DNA of 64,000 bases from Betaproteobacteria bacterium LSUCC0117 (GTDB lineage: Bacteria > Pseudomonadota > Gammaproteobacteria > Burkholderiales > Burkholderiaceae_C): contig JAUJFZ010000006.1 of NCBI GenBank assembly GCA_030441535.1, forward strand, positions 62,001-126,000, written 5' to 3'. The notes under the pieces are model-generated. The model did no database searches. It saw only the letters and a program-made list of their open reading frames with translations, and was not told the DNA's origin. Made by a program: the position numbers and the translations under genes. How positions within the stretch are numbered: the stretch's first letter is position 1; the number at the start of each line of letters is the position of its first letter. Shown piece by piece: positions 44,444-53,348 of this stretch.

Positions 44444-45787
44444 TTATCGAAATGGGCCCCAGTCCGGTTCGCGGATGTCTCCCACCGCACCCGCCAGACG
44501 GGTCCGGATGTTGCCATCTGACGAAACCGTCATGAGCGCATCGCGACCATTCAACCGTGTCGCATAAATCAACATTTGACTGTTGGCCGCGAAACTGGGG
44601 CTTTCATCGGCTTCGGTATCGGTCAGCGCGCGGACTTCTCCGGATGCGAGGTCCATGACATGCACCCGATAAGCGGATTCAACGCGTGAGATGTAGGCCA
44701 TGTAACGACCGTCAGCGCTCAGCGATGGCGAGGTGTTGTAGCTGCCCTTGAAGGTAACCCGGGACGCACCGCCACCACTCACAGGCATGCGGTAAATTTG
44801 AGGTGATCCACCACGGTTACTCACGAAATAGAGCTGACCGCCATCCGGCGAGAAACACGGCTCGGTGTCAATGCTTCTGGACGACGTGATGCGTTTGGGC
44901 GGCGTGCCATCCTTTGAGAGCAGATAGACTTGCGAACTACCTGATAAGGTCAAGGTGGCAACGACTTTTTCACCATCGGGTGACCACGCGGGCGCAGAAT
45001 TCGAACCCTTGAAATTCGCCATCAATCGGCGCTTACCCGTCGCGACGGTATGGACGTAGATGACCGGTTTACGGGACTCAAACGACACATAGGCCAGTTC
45101 GCTGCCATCCGGTGACCAAACCGGCGAAACGATCGGCTCTGGACTGGTCAAGGCGGGTTGCGCACCCTCACCGTCTGCATCGGCGACCCACAATTGATGT
45201 TTCTGACCGGTTTGCGTGACGTAGGCAATGCGTGTCGAAAATACCCCCCGGATCCCAGTCAACTTTTCAAAAATCGAGTCTGCGACTTGGTGTGCGGCGA
45301 GCCGAGGTGATTCGGTTGTGACCGGCACACTGACGCCTCCCAGGTCTTCCCCGGCGACGACATCCCACAGGCGGTAACGCACATCCACCCGTCCATTCGC
45401 CGCTCGGTTGACACTGCCGGTAATCAGCGCGTCAATACCCCGCGCGCGCCATGGGGCCAAATCTGGCAGGGATGACTCATCCAAAGGATCACTGGTGACG
45501 GGTACCGCGCGGAACAGCCCGCTGCGCTCAAGATCCGCCGAGACGACATCATCAAATGCCGTCGGATGAGAGGAACGCCCCCGGAACGGCGCAATGGCAA
45601 ATGGCCGCTGTGTCAGTCCGATGCCCGCCACGTCAACTCTAAATTGGGCATGCGCCAAACCCGGGATGCCGAGACCTAATCCACCGGCGGCCACCAAGCT
45701 TTTGAGTGCCTGACGTCGGTCGAAGCCCTTGGTTTCAGTGGTTCCAGCGTGGCTTGGTTCAAGGTCGGCGTGTTGTTTGGGGCGCAT
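44444..45787 (-). CDS. tolB: Tol-Pal system beta-propeller protein TolB, with twin-arginine-like signal
   Basis: Periplasmic partner of Pal and TolA, 447 aa. The N-terminal domain (about 50-170) is followed by a six-bladed propeller whose WSPDGSELAYVSFESRKP, WSPDGEKVVATLTLSG and FSPDGGQLYFVSNRGG repeats are evident. The N-terminus is long and hydrophilic, then reads DRRQALKSLVAAGGLGLG, ending AHAQ, which looks like a twin-arginine signal rather than a plain Sec signal. No Shine-Dalgarno-like sequence precedes the ATG at 45787, so a shorter start cannot be excluded. First gene of tolB-pal-cpoB; tolQ, tolR and tolA are not upstream. Confidence 0.95.
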   Translation of the reverse strand: MRPKQHADLEPSHAGTTETKGFDRRQALKSLVAAGGLGLGIPGLAHAQFRVDVAGIGLTQRPFAIAPFRGRSSHPTAFDDVVSADLERSGLFRAVPVTSDPLDESSLPDLAPWRARGIDALITGSVNRAANGRVDVRYRLWDVVAGEDLGGVSVPVTTESPRLAAHQVADSIFEKLTGIRGVFSTRIAYVTQTGQKHQLWVADADGEGAQPALTSPEPIVSPVWSPDGSELAYVSFESRKPVIYVHTVATGKRRLMANFKGSNSAPAWSPDGEKVVATLTLSGSSQVYLLSKDGTPPKRITSSRSIDTEPCFSPDGGQLYFVSNRGGSPQIYRMPVSGGGASRVTFKGSYNTSPSLSADGRYMAYISRVESAYRVHVMDLASGEVRALTDTEADESPSFAANSQMLIYATRLNGRDALMTVSSDGNIRTRLAGAVGDIREPDWGPFR

Positions 45788-45955
45788 TTGGAGGTCGGTT
45801 AAAGGGTCTTAGAAGGGCTCAAAAAGCACACAGAGGCGTTAGGAATCAACGCGATAGGTTACATAATAAAGGATGCTCGGTAAACCCTACATTCCCCAAC
45901 ACCGAAAGTCACACGCAAACCCTCGCAGAACCGCTCGTCCACCAGCCCCACTGAC

Positions 45956-47755
45956 TTGAAAACCGACGCTACACCCTCCTCCGCAGACCCCAACACGCCA
46001 ACCATGCCTAACCTGGTGGTGCGCTTGCAGCGCATCTGGCCTTACTTTAAGGGAGGCGTTCGCGGGTTAATCTGGATGACGCTCGCCACCTTGATTGCCG
46101 CGGCAACCGAGCCGATGATCCCGGCACTGTTGGAGCAGTTACTGGACAAGGGATTCGGACGCACAAACTTAAATCTATGGCTGGTGCCGCTGGCGATTCT
46201 GTCAGTTTTTGCAGTCCGCGGCATTGCCGTCTTTTTCGCGCAGTACCTGCTGTCGTATGTTGCCAACGGGGCAATGCTGGAATTGCGACGTGCCATGTTT
46301 GCGCGCTTGACTGTCGCCGACCTCCAGTTGTTTCGCAATGAAAGCGCCAGCTCTCTGTCGAACACGATTGTGTATGAGGTGCAAAACGGCACAACCCAGC
46401 TGATCGGCGCCGTCTTGAGTTTGTTGCGCGACAGTCTGACACTGCTCGCGCTACTGGCCTACCTGTTTTATTTAAATTGGCAACTCACACTCATCGTGCT
46501 GTTGGTGTTTCCCGCCTTAACGGCGGTGATGCGCCTGCTTTCGCGGCGTCTCTACCATGTCACCAAACGCAGTCAGACGGCGACGGATGCGTTGGCCTAC
46601 GTCGTAGAAGAAAACGTACTCGCCCACCGCATTATTCGCCTGCACGGGGCACAGGCACAGCAGGCCGATCGCTTTGACGGCTTCAGTCAAAAACTCCGTG
46701 GCTTGGCACTGAGGGCGACGATCGCTTCAGCCGCGATGACGCCCATCACGCAATTGCTTGCTGCATGCGCCCTGTCCACGGTGATCGTTGTGGCCCTTAG
46801 GCAATCCAGCGCGGGGGGCGCAACGGTAGGCAGCTTTGTCGCATTTGTCACCGCCATGCTCATGCTCGTCACACCCATTCGGCGTTTGGCAGACGTGGCG
46901 ACACCCATCACGCGCGGCGTCGCTGCGATTGAGCGTGGCCTGCTATTGATGGACAACGTGCCTGCTCAGGTCGGCGGCGATTACGCGCCTTCTGAAGGCC
47001 GTGGCGAGATCGAATTGGTCGACACGTCCGTTAACTATGGTTCAACGACAGCCCCTGCGCTCAACCGTTTGACTCTGCACATCACGCCTGGGCAAGTGGT
47101 AGCACTGGTCGGCCCCTCTGGTGCGGGCAAGACAACTTTGATCAACCTGCTGCCGCGATTCGTCGACGCTTCAGCAGGCAGCATAAAAGTCGATGGTGTT
47201 GAGGTTCGTGAATGGAACCTGACTGCATTGCGCGGGCAATTTGCGTTGGTCAGTCAAGATGTCGTCATGCTCAATGACAGCCTCACCGCCAACATCACAA
47301 TGGGACAAACGCTTGACATGCAGCGCCTGGAAGCCTGCATCGATGCGGCAAACCTGAACGACGTGGTGCGTGGCTTGCCTGACGGGGTCGAGACCCAACT
47401 CGGCCACAACGCCACGCAGTTGTCTGGCGGGCAACGCCAGCGCCTTGCCATCGCGCGCGCCCTTTACAAAGACGCGCCGATTTTGCTTCTCGATGAGGCC
47501 ACCTCGGCACTTGACAACGCATCGGAGCGCTTGGTGCAGGAGGCCATGACTCGGCTGATGAAGGGACGAACGACCCTAATCGTCGCCCACCGGTTATCGA
47601 CAATTGAGCACGCGGACCGAGTCATCGTGATGGCTGATGGGGAAATCAAAGAGGATGGGACACACGCGACGCTGATGCAAGCTGGCGGGCTGTACACCCA
47701 CCTTCATCAAAAGGCTGCGCAGAGTCAACCCGAGACGCAATCCACCGACGACTAG
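45956..47755 (+). CDS. msbA: Lipid A export ABC transporter MsbA
   Basis: Flips lipid A-core across the inner membrane. About 599 aa with six hydrophobic segments in the N-terminal half and a nucleotide-binding domain with GPSGAGKTT, LSGGQRQR and ILLLDEATSALD, then the switch His in IVAHRLSTIEHAD. The open frame starts at a TTG (45956); an in-frame ATG at 46004 (MPNLVVRLQRIWPYF) begins nearer the conserved region and may be the true start. Divergent from tolB; its stop codon overlaps that of rng in the palindrome CTAG. Confidence 0.93.
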   Translation: MKTDATPSSADPNTPTMPNLVVRLQRIWPYFKGGVRGLIWMTLATLIAAATEPMIPALLEQLLDKGFGRTNLNLWLVPLAILSVFAVRGIAVFFAQYLLSYVANGAMLELRRAMFARLTVADLQLFRNESASSLSNTIVYEVQNGTTQLIGAVLSLLRDSLTLLALLAYLFYLNWQLTLIVLLVFPALTAVMRLLSRRLYHVTKRSQTATDALAYVVEENVLAHRIIRLHGAQAQQADRFDGFSQKLRGLALRATIASAAMTPITQLLAACALSTVIVVALRQSSAGGATVGSFVAFVTAMLMLVTPIRRLADVATPITRGVAAIERGLLLMDNVPAQVGGDYAPSEGRGEIELVDTSVNYGSTTAPALNRLTLHITPGQVVALVGPSGAGKTTLINLLPRFVDASAGSIKVDGVEVREWNLTALRGQFALVSQDVVMLNDSLTANITMGQTLDMQRLEACIDAANLNDVVRGLPDGVETQLGHNATQLSGGQRQRLAIARALYKDAPILLLDEATSALDNASERLVQEAMTRLMKGRTTLIVAHRLSTIEHADRVIVMADGEIKEDGTHATLMQAGGLYTHLHQKAAQSQPETQSTDD

Positions 47756-49233
47756 CGCAATACGATGTCGTAGTGCTCGGGTGACAAACTCGTGTCGGCT
47801 TGCAACGAGACCGGCTTACCGACAAAGGCGCATAAGTCGCTCAGGTGCCCGCTCTCCTCCTCTTCCAGCATGGCAACCACACGGGGATGCGCGATCACAG
47901 TAAATTGCGTCGGATTGAAGTTGCGCGCCTCCGTAAGCAGCTCCCGCAAAATTTCATAACACACCGTTCGCGCCGTCTTGACCGCGCCGCGACCGTGACA
48001 GGTGGGACAGGTATCACTCAAGATTTGCGACAAAGATTCGCGGGTTCGCTTGCGTGTGACTTCTAGCAAACCCAGCGGTGAGAACTCGCCCACCATGGTC
48101 TTGGTTCGGTCACGTCGAAGGTGCTTCTTGAGCTCCACGACCACAGCCTCGCGGTGACTCTCCTGGGTCATATCGATGAAATCAATGATGATGATCCCAC
48201 CGAGGTTACGCAATCGCAATTGGCGCGCAGCTGCTTGAGCTGCCTCTAGGTTGGTCTTGAAGATGGTTTCTTCGAAATTTTTAACGCCGACAAATCCGCC
48301 CGTGTTCACATCAATGGTGGTCAGCGCCTCAGTTTGATCGATCACCAGGTAGCCGCCCGATCGCAAGTCGACTCGCCGTTGCAGCGCCACGGCGATCTCC
48401 GCATCGACGTTGTAAAGATCAAATAACACCCGCTCACCGGTGTAAAGCGACAATTTCTCCAACGTGTCAGGCGTGAACGTGGCGGCGAATGTCTGCAACT
48501 CGGCCAATTGGCCTTTGGCGTCAACTCTAATGTGAGTCGTCTCTTGCGTGCTGAGATCACGCAACGCCCGCTGCGCTAACGATAACTCGGCGTGCAACAA
48601 ACTGGGGGCAGGTTGACGTTTACTGCTATCCCGTATCTGTTGCCACATCTTGCGCAGATACGTGATGTCCTGTCCCAACTCGTCATCGGAGGCATCCTCT
48701 GCGTTCGTCCGGAGGATATAGCCGCCGCCGTCGTCACCGCGCAGCCGCGTAAGGCGACCCTTGAGGTCTTGTCGTAACTCAAACGGAATCTTCTGCGACA
48801 CCCCAATGTGATCGTCTTGGGGTAGGTAGACCAGCAGGCGCCCCGCAATACTGATTTGCGCGGTCAAACGCGCGCCCTTGTTACCGATGGGGTCCTTTAA
48901 AACCTGAACAAGTATGGACTGCCCCTCAAACACCTGACGCTCGATCGGTGGTGCAGCAGCAACTGCCTCCTCAGCGCCAGACTCCCTGTTATGGCGCGCA
49001 TTCAAATTAGGCAGCAAATCAGCGACGTGAAGAAAAGCAGCCCGCTCAAGACCAATGTCTATGAAAGCCGACTGCATGCCCGGCAACACGCGGGTAACTT
49101 TACCCATGTAGATGTTGCCAACCAAGCCGCGCTCGAGGGTTCGCTCGATGAAGACATCCTGCACCGCGCCGTAGCCAATGACAGCTACTCGTGTCTCTTG
49201 TGGCGACCAGTTGATGAGAATCTCTTCGTTCAT
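47752..49233 (-). CDS. rng: Ribonuclease G
   Basis: Endoribonuclease that matures the 5' end of 16S rRNA and degrades some mRNAs. The 493-aa protein has an embedded S1 domain (GNIYMGKVTRVLPGMQSAFI, about residues 37-56) and the catalytic Asp regions (TIDVNTGGFVG and IIIIDFIDM). The zinc-link CPTCHGRG follows. It lacks the long C-terminal scaffold of RNase E. Start overlaps maf by four bases. Last gene of a long minus-strand housekeeping operon. Confidence 0.96.
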   Translation of the reverse strand: MNEEILINWSPQETRVAVIGYGAVQDVFIERTLERGLVGNIYMGKVTRVLPGMQSAFIDIGLERAAFLHVADLLPNLNARHNRESGAEEAVAAAPPIERQVFEGQSILVQVLKDPIGNKGARLTAQISIAGRLLVYLPQDDHIGVSQKIPFELRQDLKGRLTRLRGDDGGGYILRTNAEDASDDELGQDITYLRKMWQQIRDSSKRQPAPSLLHAELSLAQRALRDLSTQETTHIRVDAKGQLAELQTFAATFTPDTLEKLSLYTGERVLFDLYNVDAEIAVALQRRVDLRSGGYLVIDQTEALTTIDVNTGGFVGVKNFEETIFKTNLEAAQAAARQLRLRNLGGIIIIDFIDMTQESHREAVVVELKKHLRRDRTKTMVGEFSPLGLLEVTRKRTRESLSQILSDTCPTCHGRGAVKTARTVCYEILRELLTEARNFNPTQFTVIAHPRVVAMLEEEESGHLSDLCAFVGKPVSLQADTSLSPEHYDIVLR

Positions 49234-49859
49234 GGCGATACAACCAACTCAACACCGACGGCTTCTAACAATTGGCTGGTTTCATAAGCAGGCAGTCCCA
49301 TGATCCCGCTGTAGCTGCCATTGATACAGTCAATGAACAGGGCCGCAACACCTTGTATGCCGTAACCACCCGCCTTACCAAATGGCTCCTCTGTCGCCAC
49401 GTAGCGGTCAATTTGTCGCGCGGACAGGGTTGAGAAACGAACCTGCGAGCGACTCACACGTTGGAGCGAGAGCCATTGATCGTGTGCATCCCAATACCCA
49501 ACAGCGACAGACGTCAGCACCTCGTGCGTTTGACCCGACAGCTTGGTCAGCAGCTGCTTGGCGTCGTCAATGGACCGTGGCTTACCCAAAATCTCACCGT
49601 TCAGGGCGACCGTGGTGTCAGCGCATAGGATCGGCATCGGCGCCAGCTGGCGGCGGAGCAGCCGAGCCTGCGCGGCACTCAACTTGGCTCGGGTCACTCG
49701 GCTCACATACTGGAGCGGCGTCTCACCTTCGCGCTCAGCCTCCAAGGCCTCCGAATCCTCGTCTGACTCAGGCAACAACAACGTCGCAGACACCCCCCAC
49801 AGGCTTAGCAAATCACGTCGCCGTGGGCTCTGTGAAGCCAGGTAAATTTGTGCGGGCAT
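49230..49859 (-). CDS. maf: Maf family nucleotide pyrophosphatase
   Basis: A house-cleaning pyrophosphatase that removes non-canonical or selected nucleoside triphosphates. About 209 aa from the ATG at 49857-49859 (MPAQIYLASQSPRRR); four more codons upstream are open. Conserved motifs: SQSPRR, the catalytic Asp in CADTTV, and GKAGGYGIQG. The C-terminus overlaps the start of rng (ATGA). Which Maf subfamily (YhdE or YceF) cannot be stated with certainty. Confidence 0.94.
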   Translation of the reverse strand: MPAQIYLASQSPRRRDLLSLWGVSATLLLPESDEDSEALEAEREGETPLQYVSRVTRAKLSAAQARLLRRQLAPMPILCADTTVALNGEILGKPRSIDDAKQLLTKLSGQTHEVLTSVAVGYWDAHDQWLSLQRVSRSQVRFSTLSARQIDRYVATEEPFGKAGGYGIQGVAALFIDCINGSYSGIMGLPAYETSQLLEAVGVELVVSP

Positions 49860-49879
49860 AGTCTGAACCAATCGATTGA

Positions 49880-50347
49880 TTACTCACGATGATACGGGTG
49901 ATTGGCATTGACCGACCATGCACGGTATAACTGCTCCACCAATAAAACCCTTGCCATGGCATGCGGCAATGTCAGGCTAGACAACCGAATTTGTTGATGG
50001 GCTTGGCGTTTGAAGTCAGGGTCAAGGCCATCAGGGCCACCGATGACAAGCGCCACATCGGTGCCACCCATTTGCCAATCAGTCAGTGACTTAGCCAATT
50101 GTTTGGTGGACAGCGCATCGCCCCGCTCGTCTAAAACCACGATGCGCACGCCCTTTGGGATTTGCGCCTCGATTCGCTGTCGCTCAGCCGCCATGATGCC
50201 CGCCACATCGTTTGAATGGCGGGGTTGCGTTTTAACGAGCCGAACCTCCAGTTTGATCTCGGGCGGGAAGCGCTTGGCGTAATCATCAAAGGCGGCTTGC
50301 GCCCAATCAGGCATCTTTTGCCCAACTGCAATCAAGATCAGCCGCAT
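49880..50347 (-). CDS. rlmH: 23S rRNA pseudouridine(1915)-N3-methyltransferase RlmH
   Basis: SPOUT-class methyltransferase acting on helix 69 of 23S rRNA in assembled ribosomes. The 155-aa protein has the normal length, with VVLDERGDALSTKQLA, the SAM-binding knot ALVIGGPDGLDP, and the C-terminal LTLPHAMARVLLVEQLYRAW. It lies between rsfS and maf; both neighbours also concern ribosomes or housekeeping. Confidence 0.97.
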   Translation of the reverse strand: MRLILIAVGQKMPDWAQAAFDDYAKRFPPEIKLEVRLVKTQPRHSNDVAGIMAAERQRIEAQIPKGVRIVVLDERGDALSTKQLAKSLTDWQMGGTDVALVIGGPDGLDPDFKRQAHQQIRLSSLTLPHAMARVLLVEQLYRAWSVNANHPYHRE

Positions 50348-50364
50348 CTTGCTCGCGTACTGGC

Positions 50365-51090
50365 TTATTTTTTAGCAGCAGGGTTCCGCGCTGGTGTCTT
50401 GGCGGGTGCTTTCTTGGCCGCCACTTTTTTCGCCGGCGCCTTTTTGACCGCAGCCTTAGGGGTGCTGGTTACTTTTTTTGCAGCTGGGGTTTTCTTCGCT
50501 ACTTTCGGCGCGTTAATGACCACCTTCTTCATCGGCGCCTTTTTCGTGGCAACCTTTTTTGTAGTCGCCGTTTTGCTCGCCGTCTTCTTTTCTGTCGTCA
50601 CAGCCTTAACGGTTGCCTTCTTTGCGACCGGTTTCTTCGAGGTCGTCTTTTTCGCAGGCGTCGTCCTCTTAGCGGCTTTCTTTGCCGGCTGATCATCCAT
50701 CGCATCTGCCGATGCCTTCACCAAGCCTTTAGCCTTCGTCAACTTGATCCGTACCGGCTTCTCACCCCAGATCTCCTCGAGTCGGTAGTATTCGCGGATG
50801 ATCGGCTGCATCACGTGCACGACCGCTGAGCCACAGTCGACAATGATCCACTCACCGTTGCTCTCCCCCTCCACCCGAGGCTTGGGATAGCCAGCGTCGC
50901 GCAATTGATCGCGGACACTGCTGGCCAATGCCTTCGTTTGGCGGTTTGAGCTACCACTGACGATGATCACACGCTCGAATAGCGCGGACAGGTGCTCGGT
51001 ATCAAAGACCACGATGTCTTTGCCTTTCACGTCCTCGAGGGCATCAACAATGAGGCCTTGCAGGGCGATGACATCAGCGGTTTTTTTCAT
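50365..51090 (-). CDS. rsfS: Ribosome silencing factor RsfS with a long Lys/Ala-rich tail
   Basis: RsfS binds L14 on the 50S subunit and blocks subunit joining in starvation. Residues 1 to about 128 are a complete Iojap-type domain, with VSGSSNRQTKALASSVRDQL, NGEWIIVDCG and VVHVMQPIIREYYRLEEIWG. After it comes a tail of about 107 residues (135-241) made almost only of Lys, Ala, Thr, Pro and Val, with recurring A-K-K and P-A-K-K units like histone H1 or bacterial H1-like proteins. The typical family length is about 105-130 aa, so the gene is nearly double. The tail is in frame and continuous with the domain. Confidence 0.94.
   Translation of the reverse strand: MKKTADVIALQGLIVDALEDVKGKDIVVFDTEHLSALFERVIIVSGSSNRQTKALASSVRDQLRDAGYPKPRVEGESNGEWIIVDCGSAVVHVMQPIIREYYRLEEIWGEKPVRIKLTKAKGLVKASADAMDDQPAKKAAKRTTPAKKTTSKKPVAKKATVKAVTTEKKTASKTATTKKVATKKAPMKKVVINAPKVAKKTPAAKKVTSTPKAAVKKAPAKKVAAKKAPAKTPARNPAAKK
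50368..50688 (-). repeat. Degenerate repeats coding for the RsfS Lys/Ala tail
   Basis: On the + strand this stretch repeats units built from TTTCTT, GGCNGC and GGCGCC-like blocks, coding on the minus strand for A-K-K, P-A-K-K and T-K-K modules. The unit length varies, so it is a degenerate low-complexity tract rather than a strict tandem array. Such tracts often vary in length between strains. Confidence 0.7.
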
Positions 51091-51133
51091 AGGTAATCAA
51101 TAAAAATTTTTTTAAACAATGCCTGAGCCAGTC

Positions 51134-51787
51134 TCAGTTTGTGGCGTACAGCTGGTTTTCACAAATATACCGCGCAGCTTCCGGCGGCACCAGTGCGCGC
51201 CAATCGGCTTGGACCGAGGCGCATCCTTGCTCAGCAATCGCAGCGCGCAAAGCGCTAGAGCTCACGGCTTGCCATTCGAAAGGTAGGGACGTTACCCGGA
51301 CCCCTTTCTCACGCCAGGCCGCTGCGTCAATTGACTGCCCTCCTAAACCGTCAGGCCGGTAGGCGACCGCCAACTCACACGCACGGGCTATATTTTGCCA
51401 CTGAACCCACGCCTCAAAGCGTGTGAGCTGATCGAGCCCCAAAATCAAGGTCCAACGTGCCGCCGATTGGGTGGTTTCGCCGCCCCCATTGGCGCGATCT
51501 TTTAAGCTTGCAAGGGTATCAACCATCCAACTCGGACCGTCACGCTTAATTTCGCAGTCATCCACCTCGACGCCCTCGACACCCGCAAACGCCAAACAAG
51601 CCATGGCCAGTCGATGTTCGGCCGGTGTTTTTGAAGGCTGCTTGTGTCCTGCTTGCCCAGTCGGCACCACGATGACACGATCAAGATGCAAGACTCTTTT
51701 GGCCGTTTCAACCAGTCGCACGTGTGCGACATGCGGGGGATCAAAACCCCCACCGAATACGCCGATGTGCGGTGGCTGAGTCGTCAC
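51134..51787 (-). CDS. nadD: Nicotinate-nucleotide adenylyltransferase
   Basis: Converts nicotinate mononucleotide and ATP to deamido-NAD. The 217-aa protein has the nucleotidyltransferase motif GVFGGGFDPPHVAHVRL near residues 9-25 (HVAH replaces HxGH, a common variant in this order) and the C-terminal signature AVSSSALRAAI, the ISSTxxR-type motif. It is five bases downstream of hemF and 43 bases upstream of rsfS, with an A/T-rich gap before rsfS. Confidence 0.95.
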   Translation of the reverse strand: MTTQPPHIGVFGGGFDPPHVAHVRLVETAKRVLHLDRVIVVPTGQAGHKQPSKTPAEHRLAMACLAFAGVEGVEVDDCEIKRDGPSWMVDTLASLKDRANGGGETTQSAARWTLILGLDQLTRFEAWVQWQNIARACELAVAYRPDGLGGQSIDAAAWREKGVRVTSLPFEWQAVSSSALRAAIAEQGCASVQADWRALVPPEAARYICENQLYATN

Positions 51788-51791
51788 GGGG

Positions 51792-52724
51792 TCAGCTGGT
51801 GGGCAACCAGTCTTTGCGTACCAAGAAGTCAGTCAGCAAGGCGTGCTCGGGCGTCCCTGCGTCAGGGACCACGGTGTAGCCCCAAGTCGCGTGCGGCGGC
51901 ATGGACAGCAGGATGGACTCGGTACGTCCCCCTGATTGCAATCCAAAGTGGGTACCGCGATCCCATACCAAGTTAAATTCGACGTATCGGCCGCGGCGAT
52001 TCAGTTGGTGCTGCCGCTCACGTTCACCATAGGGCATGTCCTTGCGACGGCTGATGATTGGTAAATAGGCATCAAGAAACGCATCGGCTACCGCTTGGAG
52101 CATCTCAAAACTTCGGGCTTGTCCCAGCTCTGAAAAATCATCGAAGAACACACCCCCGACACCGCGCTGCTCGTCCCGGTGTTTCAGGTAGAAATACTCG
52201 TCACACCATTTTTTAAAGCGGGGGTATTTGTCTGCACCGAAAGGCGCCAATGCATTCGCGCAGGTCTGGTGGAAGTGCACCGCATCCTCCTCAAAACCAT
52301 AGTAGGGCGTGAGATCCATACCGCCGCCAAACCAACAAACAGGCGCAGCCCCATTTTTGGGGAACGCCGCGATCATGCGCACGTTCATGTGAACAGTTGG
52401 CACCATAGGGTTCCTGGGGTGGAAAACGAGCGATACCCCCATCGCTTCAAAGGGAGCGCCTGAGAGCTCAGGGCGCTGCTCTGTGGCTGAGGGCGGCAGA
52501 CCCGGGCCAGATACATCGGAGAAACCGCACCCCGCCCGTTCAAAAATAGGACCGTTTTCCAGTATTTGTGTGATGCCTGACCCTTGTAGCTTTTCACCTG
52601 CGGGCTTCTGCCAAGCGTCTACCGTGATAGCAGATCCGTCCAGCGCGACAATCGCGGACATGATGCGATACTGCAAATCTTTTAAATAAGCACGAACCGT
52701 GTCAGGTGAGATGCTCTCGGTCAT
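51792..52724 (-). CDS. hemF: Oxygen-dependent coproporphyrinogen III oxidase
   Basis: Aerobic haem-pathway enzyme forming protoporphyrinogen IX. The 310-aa protein has family motifs HMNVRMI, CWFGGGMDLTPYYGFEEDAV, GVGGVFFDDF and RRGRYVEFNLVWDRGTHFG. Length is normal. Second after the acyltransferase in the run purD-acyltransferase-hemF-nadD-rsfS. Confidence 0.97.
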   Translation of the reverse strand: MTESISPDTVRAYLKDLQYRIMSAIVALDGSAITVDAWQKPAGEKLQGSGITQILENGPIFERAGCGFSDVSGPGLPPSATEQRPELSGAPFEAMGVSLVFHPRNPMVPTVHMNVRMIAAFPKNGAAPVCWFGGGMDLTPYYGFEEDAVHFHQTCANALAPFGADKYPRFKKWCDEYFYLKHRDEQRGVGGVFFDDFSELGQARSFEMLQAVADAFLDAYLPIISRRKDMPYGERERQHQLNRRGRYVEFNLVWDRGTHFGLQSGGRTESILLSMPPHATWGYTVVPDAGTPEHALLTDFLVRKDWLPTS

Positions 52725-52745
52725 CAGGAAGTCCTCAAATCAGGG

Positions 52746-53339
52746 TTACTCAATTCTCTTATAGGGTCGAATGGGCGCGGCGCGTGACGGATGAAATCCG
52801 CGGGTGTCACCCATGGCGTCAGCGATGCGTTGAAACGCCTCGTCTTCAGACTCTGCTTGTGGCGACAGATAGGCTTTGATGCCCACCTCCTTGCGACCAT
52901 AATCGATCACGGCGATTCCCAAAGGAACATCAGCGGCCTTCCAAACATGGAAAAAGCCCATGCGCCACCCGTTGACCGGGCTACGTGTGCCCTCTGGGGC
53001 GAGTGCAAGCCAAAAACGATCTGCTGAGCGCATGGCCTCTACCGTCTCTTGGACGAGACCCGTCGATCCCGACCGATTGACCGGGACCGCGCCAACCCAG
53101 CGAATCCATGCGCCAAAAACCGGAATCTTGAGCAGGCTGTCTTTTGCCCAAAAGCGCACATCCCAATCCATGGCCGTTTTGAATAGCAAACCGACAATGA
53201 AATCCCAATTGCTGGTGTGGGGATAGGCAACGACCACACCACGGGGCCCAGGCAGCGGCAAATCGAGTAACCGCCATCCCGCCGTTTCCAATAACCACCG
53301 ACTGACACGCGCCAGAACGGTCGGACGAGCTGCGTTCAT
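52746..53339 (-). CDS. Lysophospholipid acyltransferase family protein
   Basis: A 197-aa PlsC-like acyltransferase with the catalytic HX4D motif in PHTSNWDF (His about residue 41), the GAVPVNRSGS block and the PEGTRS motif. It lacks a long N-terminal membrane anchor but has a hydrophobic start. It may acylate lysophosphatidate or another glycerol-based lipid; it is too short for a typical lipid A acyltransferase. Placed between purD and hemF in the operon. Confidence 0.88.
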   Translation of the reverse strand: MNAARPTVLARVSRWLLETAGWRLLDLPLPGPRGVVVAYPHTSNWDFIVGLLFKTAMDWDVRFWAKDSLLKIPVFGAWIRWVGAVPVNRSGSTGLVQETVEAMRSADRFWLALAPEGTRSPVNGWRMGFFHVWKAADVPLGIAVIDYGRKEVGIKAYLSPQAESEDEAFQRIADAMGDTRGFHPSRAAPIRPYKRIE

Positions 53340-53348
53340 ACGGTCAGC

